A stretch of 64,000 nt of DNA from Cristatella mucedo (Eukaryota; Bryozoa; Phylactolaemata; Cristatellidae), in NCBI GenBank assembly GCA_009760855.2, contig WPIO01000005.1, forward strand, positions 7,722,001 through 7,786,000, given 5' to 3'. The position numbers were made by a program, and so were the translations under genes. A model generated the notes under the pieces. It was given only the letters and a program-made list of their open reading frames with translations. It did not search any database and was not told the DNA's origin. This document shows, piece by piece, positions 37,401 through 44,659 of the stretch (the first letter of the stretch is position 1; every line of letters begins with the position of its first letter).

Positions 37401-40400
37401 TATTGCTCGTTCCACGTGCTGTTTTTTGTTAGCCTCTCGGGTTGTTTTCGTGACTGGTGCTCTGGGTTGTTTCTGTGAGTGGTACTGTTCTAGGGCTGTA
37501 TAATGTTTGCTTATGTTATCTCAATGTGCTACAGTTTCCGAGTCTCCCTCTCTTTAGTTGATGCTGACCTCATCGCATCTGCTTTGCCCTCAGGCAGGTA
37601 TGCTGCAAATGCATGATTCATATTGTCTATGGTCATCATTTTCTATGTGAGCTCTCCTATTTCGTCCTACGTGCCGTTGCTGTGCAGATGATGGATGCAT
37701 CCAAATCAAAGAAAAAGCTGCCACCCGAATATGCTACCCTGTCGAATGGAGAGGAAGCACACTGGGAGGTCATCGAACGCATGCTGTTCATCTATGCCAA
37801 GCTGAACCCCGGCATAAAATACGTCCAGGTCAGATGTTCTAGCCGACTCACTTCCGGCTGCTGCGCTAACTACGCCCCACGTTCTAGACCGATCTTTCTG
37901 GGCCTGCTTGGGTGCATCCTGTAGTCTGGCTGCTTTTTTTGGTCTAGCCATTGCGTGCTGTACTGCACATGCCTGTGTTGTATGTACGTTTGCGTGATGT
38001 GTACTGTCTGTGCGAGCACATGTGTCTATGCTCATGTGCTTGCTGATGTGTGTGCGTGTGTGCGTGTGGGCGTATATGTGTGTGCCTGCTTGAGCATGTG
38101 TGTGGGTGTGAGCATGCATGCACCAGCGTTCACGTGTGTGTGCGTGAGTGTCGGCATGCGTGATCGGGTGGCTAACTCACTGGAACAATGTCCCACTGGT
38201 TGTTATGCGCTCTAGCTAGGCTTAGTCAGATATGCCATTAGCCATCTCGTCAGTTGCGAGCCAGCTTTTGCGTACGATCGTTGCAGGGGATGAACGAGGT
38301 GTTAGGCCCGCTCTACTATGCGTTCGCCAACGATCCTGACCGGGAGTGGCAAGGTCAGTGCGAATAGATTGAGGCATGGACTCAGGCGTAATTAGTGTAG
38401 GCACGGCATGTGCCCATGTATATCTCGTGCTGTGTGCAACCACCATGCCCTTGTACATTGCAAGAGAGGCATGGCTGCATTCGTTCGTTTGCCGCATGCC
38501 GGCAGCCTGGACTTCGTTGCAGAGTGTGCGGAGCCCGACGCCTTCTTCTGCTTTACCAACCTGATGGCAGAAATACGCGACCATTTTATAACAGTCATGG
38601 ATGCCGCTGAGTGTGGCATCGGTAAATTACTGCTCACCACTACTTGCCGGTGCTCAGGACATTAAGCAGCAAAGCTATCGTATCACAAGTTGCCATTCAA
38701 GTTCGGCGTGTTGAATATTTAACTTGTCGTCTCAAACATGCAAATTTTGAAGGCCCCTCAACTAGTGCAAGTTGGAATATTGTGAGGTCCAGACGCCTGT
38801 GGGTGTCTAGTAGCTGCAGAGAAGTAGTTATAGCTGCATAGGAACGAACTTCAGCCTCGAGTTTCCTGAACCGATGACACGAGCCCTTCGAGCTTGCAAA
38901 GCTATTGGTTGTGCTGCTCCTAGTGCTTGGCTTTAAAGTGCCCGCTGGCCTCGGTGTGGCCACTGGCACGGGCTCGAGCCCGTTAGGCTGCTTTATTAGC
39001 AGAGCTGCAAGCTTTGACGACCGCTGGTTTGCAAAGTGTCTCGACTGAAGGTGGATGATAATGCAAATGCTTTTTCTTCTCGTCCCCCGAGCTATTTTAG
39101 AAAAAGCCGTTTTCAAGCACTACAGCTGGTAGAACGGTTAAGGATTTCAAACAGGAAAGTTAGAAAAACGAGCAGTTTCCCACCACTATCCTGGGGGGGG
39201 GGGTCGCTTTTGTTTTTAATCGCACACACGATTTGCGCCGCTGCAGCTTCTACTAATGGTTGGCTAGGCTAGGCTGAAGCAAGCTGCTGATTCCTAGCGC
39301 TGTAGCCGCGAGCTTCTGCTGCGAGCTAGGGCTTTGTTCGTCATGCCATGCAGTGAGTGCTCGCGATAACTGCTGCACATGTCAATGCTCACGTTGCTGC
39401 AGGACTCAATGCTCACACCTCATACAAGTAGGTCGGCTGACAGGATGTGGGCACCGGCTGACGGCCCGCTTTTTGCTCGTGACTTTTTTGTAGGTGGTAG
39501 CATGAGCATGCTCATGGAGTATGTGAGGCTGGTCGATCCCCAGGTATCCAAGGTTTTTGCCGAGCAGAATTTAAAGCCCGAGTTCTTTGCATTTCGCTGG
39601 CTGACACTGCTACTGTCGCAGGAGTTCAGATTGCCTGGTGAGAAGCTCGCGAGAGTGCACCAGCTCGTGCCCGTTTCTGCGTGAACGTTTTTTATGTGCA
39701 AGCTTGTCTGCGTGCTCGTTTACATGCACGAACTAGTGTTGCATGCGTGTCTCTGTGTGTGTCCATGAACTATGTGGATGACCACTTCAATTGATGCTGT
39801 CGTGTTTTTTCCAAGACGTTCTCAGGCTGTGGGATTCACTGTTTGCCGATGAGTGCCGATCTACGCAGCACCGCTTCCAGTTCCTGGTGTTCGCCTGCTG
39901 TGCCATGATCGTGTGAGTTGTCATGCGGTAGCTAGCTACTGATAGTTGTGCTGCTTGCTGCCCGTGCTGGTCAGATGCTGGTCAGCTGCCACACGATGAG
40001 ACACCGAGACGTCCTTCAATGTGATACACTTGCCGTTGCAGCTTGATACGAGACCAACTGATTGCCAACGACTTTGCATCAAATATGAAGATGCTTCAGG
40101 CAAGTGCATCCTTACAATTGACCGCTTTGTACCAACTTGGAACTATAATCATCTAGTCGCTGAGTGAGAGCATCAGGGTAGATGGTCGATGGGAATCGCA
40201 GACATCGCACCAGCTGGTGCATCCAACTCTTTATGCCCCAGTGCATGCGCGCCGTAGTTATGTTTAAGTGTGTGTGCCAGCAGTTGATGCATGTCTCTTA
40301 TCTGGGCTTAGGTGTGTGTGTGTGTGTGCTCGCGAACGCTTGGGTGCAAGTGTGTGCATGCAAATGTGCATGCATGCGTGTGTCGGCGCGCATTCGTGCA

Positions 40401-41648
40401 TGTGTTCGCAGGTGCCCGCGTCTGTGTTCGTACAAGCAGATGTGTGTGTGGGCGTGTGCTCACAGCATCAGGGTCGGGGCCAGTCTGAGAATGGCTCTGG
40501 TGAGTGAGTTCTTGCGAATTGTTATTCTGCTCATGTCTGTCTTCCAGTATTAGCAGCAGAGAGGCACGTACTCTGTAGGCAGTTCACCGTGAAGTGTGTC
40601 ACTCGTGAATCACTTGCAACAGGTGTGAGCATTGAGTTTTGTGCTGGCGCTCGTCCACGCAGGTGATCATCATATTGCTGCAAGCTAACCCTCAGGTACC
40701 CGATTTCTATTATCAACACTAATAAATTTTAAATTTCACTAATAAATAGATTTTCGAGTCTTCCTAATTGTGCCATCTCTTCAGTGTTATCGATTTGTAG
40801 AGTTCTTTGCTTGCCGAATCGCCACGACTTTCGAGTGCTCATGATTCTAAGCGTTGTACCACCCGCTTTTCGGAATCTAACTGTTTACCCATACCCCATA
40901 AAATCTCAAATCCGTCGGAGTCCGTACCTTTAGTTCGTATGCTCCCAAAGCCTGAAACTCATACCTGCGTCACGACATCTCCTGACTTGTTCACATTTAC
41001 TAAAAATGCATCAATTTATCACAGCATTTAGTTGATCCCCGTGACTCGTTCTTTCTGTGCTTATGCATGCTGACACTGCATACTGTCACTAGTCATACTT
41101 ACATGCTGATCTGTGCATGTCACCCTTAACCATGTTATTCTTGTTGCTTATTGAGCAAGCTATCACTAATCATTCGATCGCGCTTCCTTTGCAGCCAACG
41201 TAAATCTGAGGGTGCTAAATCAAATGTATTACTTTTTATTATTATTTATTAAGTTAAAAAAGTAACGTTCTGTGGCTATTAGAAATGTGACTATCGCTAA
41301 AATTAAACATATTAAGATTTGTGGCTTTGCGAGTTCTCCGAGGGTGCTATATCAAGTGTATTCTTGTTATTATTATTATTATTGCTGTTATAATTGTGTT
41401 TGGGGCATGTCGGGAAGTACAGTGCTCCAGTTAGCACTGCTGCTCCGATCTCCTAGCAGGTCCGATCTCCTAGCAGGCGCCCACAAAGTGGTACATGACA
41501 CACGTGGTTGTGTGCCACTGAGGCTGTGGTAGTCCTGTTGCCGTTCTATCATCTACGCCTCTATTCATTCTAGAACTATCCTGCCAATGTCGGCATCGAG
41601 GAGGTGATACAAAAGGGCACAGAAATACAGCAGCAGCAGCAGCGCTGA
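10456..41648 (+). CDS. TBC1D13: TBC1D13 orthologue, Rab GTPase-activating protein (13 coding exons, spliced)
   Basis: Whole-gene entry; exons are listed separately. The spliced frame is 1,218 nt, giving 405 residues, close to the roughly 400 of vertebrate TBC1D13. The TBC fold starts near residue 30 and runs to about 380. The two catalytic fingers are visible: IxxDxxR at I121/D124/R127, spanning the exon 5/6 junction, and YxQ at 224-226, ending exon 7. Other family landmarks are [14 protein letters not shown] (exon 3), [20 protein letters not shown] (exon 7), [13 protein letters not shown] (exon 9) and [15 protein letters not shown] (exon 10). In mammals TBC1D13 is a cytosolic GAP reported to act on Rab35 and to affect GLUT4 trafficking; that role here is inferred. 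All 12 junction phases agree. No internal stop or frameshift is seen, so the gene looks intact. The residue after YVQ is GMNE, as expected for the family. Confidence 0.95.
10559..10632 (+). CDS. TBC1D13: TBC1D13 exon 2
   Basis: Follows an 83-bp intron with a CTAAT-type branch site and acceptor CTTAG. Encodes [20 protein letters not shown] then LCFGG, the N-terminal helix preceding the TBC domain. Donor GGCG|GTAAGG, phase 1. Confidence 0.9.
11060..11090. repeat. (TA)n microsatellite
   Basis: Mostly pure TA run in TBC1D13 intron 2. Confidence 0.9.
11865..12290 (+). mobile_element. LINE-C relic
   Basis: TCACTCGCTAGCATCAGCCTACTT, then ACTAAATTGAAATCTTTTCG and the decayed C-terminal and 3' UTR blocks. 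The final tail is lost. Confidence 0.5.
12862..12983 (+). mobile_element. LINE-A 3' end fragment, tail-to-tail with the 13.9-16.1 kb copy
   Basis: Reads GTACCGAAAGCCGCTTAGGC through the 3' UTR and ends in the ACATT tail. It is the near-exact reverse complement of 13,928-14,047. Only about 120 bp long. Confidence 0.75.
12984..13925. other. Spacer between two tail-to-tail LINE-A ends
   Basis: AT-rich intron sequence. Apart from the tandem duplication near 13.1-13.2 kb nothing is recognised. Confidence 0.5.
13125..13232. repeat. Tandem duplication, about 52 bp, two copies
   Basis: ATTAAAGTTTTGAAGGAGTG...TAAGGCTAGGTAAAAATAAT is followed by ATTAAAGCTTTGAATGAGTG...TAAGGCTAAGTAAAAATAAT. Confidence 0.8.
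13926..16095 (-). mobile_element. LINE-A copy, CR1/L2-like non-LTR retrotransposon, 5' truncated, lightly damaged
   Basis: The RT reading frame runs 15,782 to 13,992 in one frame, broken only by stops at 15,216 and 14,946 (GAA to TAA at the first, judged against the copy at 30.7 kb). It carries [46 protein letters not shown] and the catalytic YADDTQLYL, then the C-terminal domain ending [12 protein letters not shown]. Upstream to about 16,095 the frame continues into the linker after the endonuclease, with another stop. The 3' tail is (ACATT)n at 13,929-13,950. Clade assignment is by motif style; L2, CR1 or Rex-like cannot be separated by eye. Confidence 0.85.
16430..16872 (+). mobile_element. 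LINE-B 3' end
   Basis: Last about 30 codons ([20 protein letters not shown], then [10 protein letters not shown]) plus the 3' UTR and an (ATT)n tail at 16,853-16,872. Confidence 0.75.
17583..17645 (+). mobile_element. SINE-1 head, truncated
   Basis: GAGCTGGTTTGGCCCAGTGA to GCCGAGGTCGTTG. It breaks off before the B box, into a short GT-rich run. Confidence 0.6.
17715..18165 (+). mobile_element. LINE-C relic with internal deletion
   Basis: RT remnant [19 protein letters not shown] (the region just before YADD) at 17,737-17,795, then directly the C-terminal and 3' UTR blocks. The 3' end TAGAGATTAAGTTCTCTTAG GATGCTATACAAG closely matches the SINE-1 tail. Confidence 0.6.
18491..18602 (+). CDS. 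TBC1D13: TBC1D13 exon 3
   Basis: Acceptor ACTTTTCAG, donor AG|GTGCTG. Encodes [20 protein letters not shown] and [17 protein letters not shown], the start of the TBC domain. The family's GLR-x-LCWK-[IL]-LLNYLP signature is unmistakable. There is a four-residue expansion (PEGRDA) relative to the vertebrate IPCEGG loop. Confidence 0.95.
18985..19870 (-). mobile_element. LINE-B relic
   Basis: Antisense LINE-B from the 3' UTR (TCTCAGCACTTTACATGTGC) through the C-terminal region to TGTCATCCAGGTGCAAATGT, the start of the post-YADD segment. Confidence 0.7.
20128..20553 (-). mobile_element. LINE-A 3' end, 5' truncated
   Basis: Closely matches the last 430 bp of the 13.9-16.1 kb copy, including the coding end and the ACATT tail. 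Homology stops after the QFQP equivalent near 20,553. Confidence 0.8.
20560..21550. other. TBC1D13 intron 3, no feature recognised
   Basis: Ordinary AT-rich intron sequence between a LINE-A and a LINE-B relic. Confidence 0.5.
21560..22925 (-). mobile_element. LINE-B relic reaching the RT core
   Basis: Antisense, from the 3' UTR (AGGCACTTTACATTTGCTGT at about 21,585, preceded by (CT)n) through the C-terminal domain to the YADD-coding region (TGAGTGTCATCAGCATAGAA at about 22,648) and beyond to about 22,925. Confidence 0.7.
21561..21584. repeat. (CT)n microsatellite
   Basis: About 12 CT units at the 3' end of a LINE-B relic. Confidence 0.95.
22985..23085 (+). mobile_element. LINE-B 3' tail
   Basis: TTGCAGCAAACGTAAAGCAC, GAGATTGAGTTCTCTGAGGG and (ATT)n. 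Confidence 0.65.
23384..23471 (+). CDS. TBC1D13: TBC1D13 exon 4
   Basis: Acceptor TTGCAG, donor CAT|GTATGT. Encodes [29 protein letters not shown], corresponding to the vertebrate YAQFLREMIIQPG...VTFEDH segment. Ends in phase 0 so that DH joins PLNPNP of exon 5. Confidence 0.93.
23850..23985 (+). mobile_element. SINE-2 copy
   Basis: Head with GGTCATGGGTTCGAGTCTTG (B box), then GCTGTGGTGATAGCCGTAAA and the end AGGCTGTTAAATCAGCT. Confidence 0.7.
24900..25040 (+). mobile_element. SINE-1 copy with shortened tail
   Basis: TAGTCCAGCGGTTAAGATGC, GGCTCGAGCCCCGAGGCATA, GGGCCTGAATAGAGATGCTG. Part of the tail is deleted. Confidence 0.72.
25216..25480 (-). mobile_element. LINE-B 3' end
   Basis: (AAT)n followed by TCACTTGATAAAGCGCCCTC and the LINE-B 3' UTR up to ATGCTGTCC. 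Very similar to the copy at 60,964. Confidence 0.75.
26541..27570 (+). pseudogene. Tc1/mariner transposase relic
   Basis: Lies in TBC1D13 intron 4. Start MSKTREC, then a helix-turn-helix remnant LALHQ...[11 protein letters not shown]. Later [32 protein letters not shown] and ELQKLWE...[17 protein letters not shown] are recognisable across frames. About 1,030 bp is the right size for a Tc1 transposase of about 340 residues. In-frame stops and shifts are many, and the Asp-bearing QDNDPKH block is broken by stops. Terminal inverted repeats were not identified. Confidence 0.75.
26758..26801. repeat. Perfect 19-bp hairpin with 6-nt loop
   Basis: Arm CATGTGAGTCAAGCCAGCC, loop TTCACT, then the exact reverse complement. 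Lies inside the Tc1 relic. Confidence 0.9.
27955..28205. repeat. Minisatellite, 20-bp unit, palindromic core
   Basis: About 12 units of GCAAGCTAGCTCACGTGCAT-like sequence, with a 40-bp higher-order form (GAGAG and GCAAG units alternating) perfectly repeated at about 28,090-28,150. Each unit carries AGCTAGCT, and many carry CACGTG. In TBC1D13 intron 4. Confidence 0.9.
29035..29235 (-). pseudogene. Possible GIY-YIG-type fragment (Penelope-like?)
   Basis: A 67-codon minus-strand frame reads [22 protein letters not shown], similar in spacing to the VY-x4-C-x2-C-x4-IG-x-TR core of GIY-YIG nucleases in Penelope-like elements. It is too short and diverged to be certain. Confidence 0.25.
29262..29350 (-). 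mobile_element. LINE-B 3' tail
   Basis: (AAT)n-like run, then GTAGCACCCTCAGAGAATGC and TAGATGCTTTACATTTGCTGC. Confidence 0.6.
30089..30171 (+). CDS. TBC1D13: TBC1D13 exon 5 (first half of Arg-finger motif)
   Basis: Acceptor CTTTTCAG, donor TGTAG|GTAAGC. Encodes [27 protein letters not shown] and two bases of Arg126. Contains I121 and D124 of the TBC IxxDxxR motif. Confidence 0.95.
30725..32432 (+). mobile_element. LINE-A copy, 5' truncated, in TBC1D13 intron 5
   Basis: RT domain from [20 protein letters not shown] onward. A frameshift near 31,010 moves the frame to [19 protein letters not shown]. The catalytic box is CADD (Tyr to Cys) at about 31,448. A deletion of roughly 65 nt near 31,712, relative to the 13.9-16.1 kb copy, removes the residues after DSCL. 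The C-terminal frame resumes at 31,692-32,378. It is non-functional but close to the other copy. It is sense-oriented within the host gene. Confidence 0.85.
32432..32653 (+). other. Unassigned open stretch downstream of LINE-A
   Basis: 74 codons without a stop directly after the LINE-A tail, with no ATG near its start. Contains [20 protein letters not shown] and [21 protein letters not shown] recognise no family. It could be a fragment of another retroelement rather than an exon. Confidence 0.3.
32800..33216 (+). mobile_element. LINE-B 3' end
   Basis: ACCTCAAATCCTTTGGAGAC, the CCTGGAACTCACTCC block, the 3' UTR and (ATT)n. Lies just downstream of the 30.7-32.4 kb LINE-A. Confidence 0.75.
33638..33712 (-). 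mobile_element. tRNA-like SINE head fragment
   Basis: Antisense GCAAGACTCGAACTCACGACC (B-box complement) and CCTGGGCTAAGGCG. Resembles the SINE-2 head; the tail is absent. Confidence 0.4.
34195..34545 (-). mobile_element. LINE-B relic
   Basis: Antisense C-terminal region: TTTTGGGAGCATAAGAACTG, TGGGGAGCCATGGTGGTTC. Adjoins the LINE-A relic at 34,560. Confidence 0.6.
34560..35337 (+). mobile_element. Old LINE-A relic
   Basis: Nucleotide similarity to the LINE-A C-terminal half and 3' UTR (AATTTAGGTGCTGTCTTTGA, then the [16 protein letters not shown] and LLRE-KSVGYRM equivalents) with many indels and stops. Ends in GGAGATACATTACAT. Confidence 0.7.
36300..36459 (+). CDS. TBC1D13: TBC1D13 exon 6 (catalytic arginine)
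   Basis: Acceptor GATTTGTAG, donor AAC|GTAAGC. Supplies R126-R127 (R127 is the arginine finger) and continues [16 protein letters not shown], then FETLRKRVE, to LGLTN. Matches the vertebrate RRLCPDISFFQ...[11 protein letters not shown] segment. Confidence 0.96.
37688..37828 (+). CDS. TBC1D13: TBC1D13 exon 7 (glutamine finger)
   Basis: Acceptor GTGCAG, donor CCAG|GTCAGA. 47 codons, phase 0 at both ends. Starts [20 protein letters not shown] and then gives the conserved [20 protein letters not shown] and IKYVQ. YxQ at residues 224-226 is the TBC glutamine finger. The lysine-rich linker at the start is the variable region of the family. Confidence 0.97.
37965..38160. repeat. GT/GC-rich alternating purine-pyrimidine tract
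   Basis: Imperfect TGTG/CGTG run in TBC1D13 intron 7. No unit repeats cleanly. Confidence 0.75.
38287..38353 (+). CDS. TBC1D13: TBC1D13 exon 8
   Basis: Acceptor GTTGCAG, donor CAAG|GTCAGT. Encodes [22 protein letters not shown], directly continuing YVQ-GMNE, which is invariant in TBC1D13. Confidence 0.97.
38523..38621 (+). CDS. TBC1D13: TBC1D13 exon 9
   Basis: Acceptor CGTTGCAG, donor ATCG|GTAAAT. Encodes [20 protein letters not shown] and [13 protein letters not shown]; the split codon restores Glu at the junction (EWQ-ECAEPD against vertebrate EWK-EHAEAD). Confidence 0.96.
39494..39637 (+). CDS. TBC1D13: TBC1D13 exon 10
   Basis: Acceptor TTTTTTGTAG, donor CCTG|GTGAGA. Encodes [20 protein letters not shown] and then [26 protein letters not shown]. 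The second half matches the family almost residue for residue. The first half differs from the vertebrate TYKMEKVYSTLKD segment but keeps length and position. Confidence 0.95.
39816..39912 (+). CDS. TBC1D13: TBC1D13 exon 11
   Basis: Acceptor TTTCCAAG, donor GTGTGAGT. Encodes [20 protein letters not shown] and [12 protein letters not shown]; the RLWDSLFAD and CCAM motifs are family hallmarks. It has three or four extra residues (CRSTQH) before the FxFL strand. Confidence 0.95.
40042..40099 (+). CDS. TBC1D13: TBC1D13 exon 12 (followed by a GC donor)
   Basis: Acceptor CCGTTGCAG. Encodes [19 protein letters not shown], equivalent to the vertebrate LIREQLLEGDFTVNMRLLQ. The donor is CAG|GCAAGT, a non-canonical GC donor with otherwise perfect consensus. 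Confidence 0.94.
40310..40460. repeat. GT/GC-rich alternating purine-pyrimidine tract
   Basis: TGTGTGTG followed by CGTGTGTCGGCGCGCATTCG-type sequence in TBC1D13 intron 12. Confidence 0.75.
40830..41260 (+). mobile_element. LINE-B 3' end in TBC1D13 intron 12
   Basis: Coding end (CCCATAAAATCTCAAATCCG, then TATGCTCCCAAAGCCTG) and 3' UTR with (ATT)n. It explains most of intron 12. Confidence 0.7.
41325..41385 (+). mobile_element. LINE-B 3' tail
   Basis: GAGTTCTCCGAGGGTGCTAT, ATCAAGTGTATTCTTG and (ATT)n, 190 bp upstream of TBC1D13 exon 13. Confidence 0.55.
41441..41478. repeat. 17-bp tandem duplication
   Basis: TCCGATCTCCTAGCAGG occurs twice in a row, in TBC1D13 intron 12. Confidence 0.85.
41574..41648 (+). 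CDS. TBC1D13: TBC1D13 exon 13 (C-terminus and stop)
   Basis: Acceptor CATTCTAG after a 1,474-bp intron. Reads [18 protein letters not shown], then five Gln codons, Arg and TGA. It aligns with the vertebrate C-terminus DYPITDVCQILQKAKEL plus a short tail, and the phase (0) matches exon 12. The Gln run is pure CAG, so its length may vary between individuals. Confidence 0.85.
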   Translation, partial: NYPANVGIEEVIQKGTEIQQQQQR

Positions 41649-42350
41649 CGGTTAGCGCTTGGCTGCAGCAGTAGCAGCCGACTGCTGCTGCAGTGCAGGC
41701 GTTCGTGGTTGGTGCAAGAGCTGCTGTAGCAGCCGCTGTGGTGAAGCCAGCGCTTGTGGGCAGCTGCTCTTTGCCGAGTGTCTAAGTGCTGTGCAGCAGC
41801 AAGTAGCAGCTAGGTCCCCCAGCACGAACCAACAGTGACTGTTGTGGTATGGCGTGCCGCTGGCGGATCTCACTTCGTCGTCTCAGTGTCGCTAGTGGGT
41901 CAGGCGCTTCATTCTGAGGCTGGACTTAGCGTCCAAGCACCGTGGGCTAGTCGTCGCTTGACACAGCAGCCACTGCAGCACCAGCTGCAGCTGCACAGTT
42001 TTGGCTGCTGAGCAAGTAATACCCGTGCTGAAACATCAACAGCCCGCTGAGCATCTCATCGTTGGCTCAAAACGTTCATTCCTGGACTGGTCGCGTGGTT
42101 TCACGCCTGCGACCGCAGCTGTGTGTGCTGCGGCGGCAGCAGGTTTCTTGCTTATCGCACGGAGCTGTCACGAAAACACAATGCAGTTTTTCTCCCATGT
42201 CCCCTGCCCCCCCCCCCGGCAGAGGGGATGAAGCACCCTGGCTGGAGGTAGTGCGTGCCTTGGTGATTATTTTTTTTTGGTGTGAACATTGTCACACGTG
42301 GTGGTGCTGTACCGTTGACCTAAAATCGGTGCTTCTCTTTTACATATGCT
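41649..42350 (+). other. Presumed TBC1D13 3' UTR, rich in CAG/CTG
   Basis: Directly follows the stop codon. 41,630-42,200 is dense in GCAGCAG, CTGCTG and GCAGC clusters, apparently spread from the CAG run that encodes the C-terminal Gln tract. I found no AATAAA close to the stop, so the cleavage site is unknown. Confidence 0.4.
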
Positions 42351-42359
42351 GACTCTATG

Positions 42360-44650
42360 GCATCATCAGCATGCCCGCCGCCTGGCTGTTTTGTACCGGT
42401 TTTCTGCTCTTCCCTACCAAAGTGCCACCGGTGTGGCTTTCGGCATGCCAATTGGAGCAGTCACATTGCGCCTTGGTCAGGGTCGAGCCCTAGTTGCTGA
42501 TCAGATATATTCCGGGCGTCCCTTCAGCACGAGCACAGATGTCAATCGCTTGTTGGTGTGAAGGCATCGTGGCTAATTGAGTCCTATATGCACATGCACG
42601 CGGGAAGTGTGTTGATGCTGAGTCCCTCGTGGCTCGGCTGCCACTGTCTCTAATGTGCAATGCTGCCAACGTGCCTGCTTTATACGCTCGGTTAAGATGT
42701 GCCTAATCCTTGCTAGTTGTTAAGCAAGGCACTTGACTCTGCCATGAGCGCCGACGAGTTCCACATCCGACTGTAAATAGCAAGAACACTTTTGCTAAGT
42801 TACAAGCAATTGGTTTTCTGCAATCGGAGCTTGGCGAACATTGCTTGCAGTGAATGCAGTGACCGACTGTCTTTGCACTTCAAAGTCGATTGATGCCACA
42901 GGCTGTTTGTAAGCTGGCAATCGTTCAGCCACTGCCAGCATTCTACCACTACCATCCGGCTGTGCCCTATAGTAACTGCCCTTGCGATGTGGTAGTCTTA
43001 ACTACAGAAAAGGAAATTGGGATGACAGACGAAACCACCTCTGGCAGTCGAGATAGGCAAATGCACACGGAATAACGAGACTGGCACGAGACAAGGTAAA
43101 GGAAGCTATTAATAATGGCCACCCCAATTCAGACACTGGAAAAAGAGACCCTTTGTTGTGAACGTCGTTAGGCAGTTGCACATGAGGCGATCAGATATTG
43201 GGTCGAGGAATGTTGGCAGGATCTGTGAGCCACCAGCTGCATCTTACGAGATGCTGGTTATTTCTTGTCGGTTTAAGATTATTTTGCATTAGGTTCGCTA
43301 TGCTCTCGCTATGCATAAATGGCCAGTCATGCGGCCCAGTATTGGTGCAACAGCCATTAACCGAGTGGCTGTCTGGACAAGCAAGCGATGACACGCCGGC
43401 CAGAATATATTCAGTTCTGGTCAGTACCTCGGCCCCTACCGTATTGTTTGGAGAGCACACGACTCAAGCTCGATCGTCGTTTATCCTGTGGATGAGTAGC
43501 CCACGGCCGTCAGTCAGCCGTCAAATCTACGAACCGCAAGTCATTTCGCTGTTTAACACTCGTTCTGGTAGTGGCTCACTCACCGAGACTCAAATTGTGA
43601 CATGCTGTTCACCCGGGCTAGTTTCCCAAACGCGTGCCGATCATTTACCGTCCTTAAACTATAGTTAATTCTTCCCTTAAAGGCATTAGACCACCAGTAA
43701 ATGCACCATCTACCTAGATCTGCAGTCATGCAACTCATACTGCCAGCCATATTCCGGATCTGGTGATAACTAGGATGAAAAAAGACCATTGTGACCTTAT
43801 TGGGTGCCTACTTACCACCTCGATCATTGCTCAATCTTGTTTACTGTTCATGTTCCGTCATATGGACAGTACAGTCTTAAATTTGTCTAGCAACCCAACT
43901 GAAAAACCATTGATACTGAGAAGTTGTTGATGTCTGTTCTTGAGATGCTGGTCTTCTCAATCTGCACCCAGACTCTGCCGATAGTCTTGATACTCTTTAT
44001 GATGCTGCGAATTCGAAACTTCAGATTGCTATTGACGTGTATGCCCCCTAAAGTGCGTCTTTAAGTCTAAAAGTTGAAGTACTGCAGTGATGTACTAGTA
44101 GAGCCGAATTTAAATCTTAAATTTCACGTTAATGCTTGCAATATTGGCCGAGTAGTGAATTTGCAAGGCATAAAGAGATAGTGAAAATGAAGCAGTTTAA
44201 CTCACACACATATACCTCAACAAACAGAAAATCTGTGAATCGATGTACCAAGGTTAGAACATTGGTCATTTATAATGCAAAGTTTTTGTGGAAATGTTAC
44301 TTCAGGTATACTTCCAGGTCGAACAGGTTTGCACAATCATTTTATCAATTCTCTCCTTTATGTTGAAATCGTCAAAACTTACGATCCAATTTCATATGCC
44401 TTTTGAAAGGAAATCAGTACAAATAATCGATTGTTGGACCATTGCCAGAATTTTCTCAACATTTACCGTTGATTATATATAGTAAAACAGGTCGAAACCT
44501 GAACACACTCTACCACCCTCTCTTTAGCCTTCAGTGGCTGACGAACTTAGTTCAGCCACTTCAGGTTTTTATTGTTTCTCCAGATAGCGAGGATTATTCC
44601 AAATCCTTTCTAATCAGCCATCGCTCGAGAATTCCTTTGAAAATATCGAT
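42360..44650. other. Unassigned DNA downstream of TBC1D13
   Basis: A 156-codon plus frame at 43,198-43,668 has no domain I recognise and no conserved motif. The last few hundred bases may be undetected 5' parts of the LINE-A relic that starts at 44,660. Confidence 0.4.
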
Positions 44651-44659
44651 TTGATCAGT

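Noticed and set aside
40693-40730. [11 protein letters not shown] after an AG as the last TBC1D13 exon
   Set aside because: Wrong phase for exon 12 and no further similarity; 41,574-41,648 fits in phase and sequence.
42500-42560. STDVNRLLV as a possible TBC1D13 C-terminus
   Set aside because: Out of phase with exon 12 and followed by an immediate stop; chance resemblance.
43198-43668. 156-codon plus-strand frame as a gene
   Set aside because: No domain, no splice context and no composition signal; a minus frame of 89 codons overlaps it, as expected by chance.
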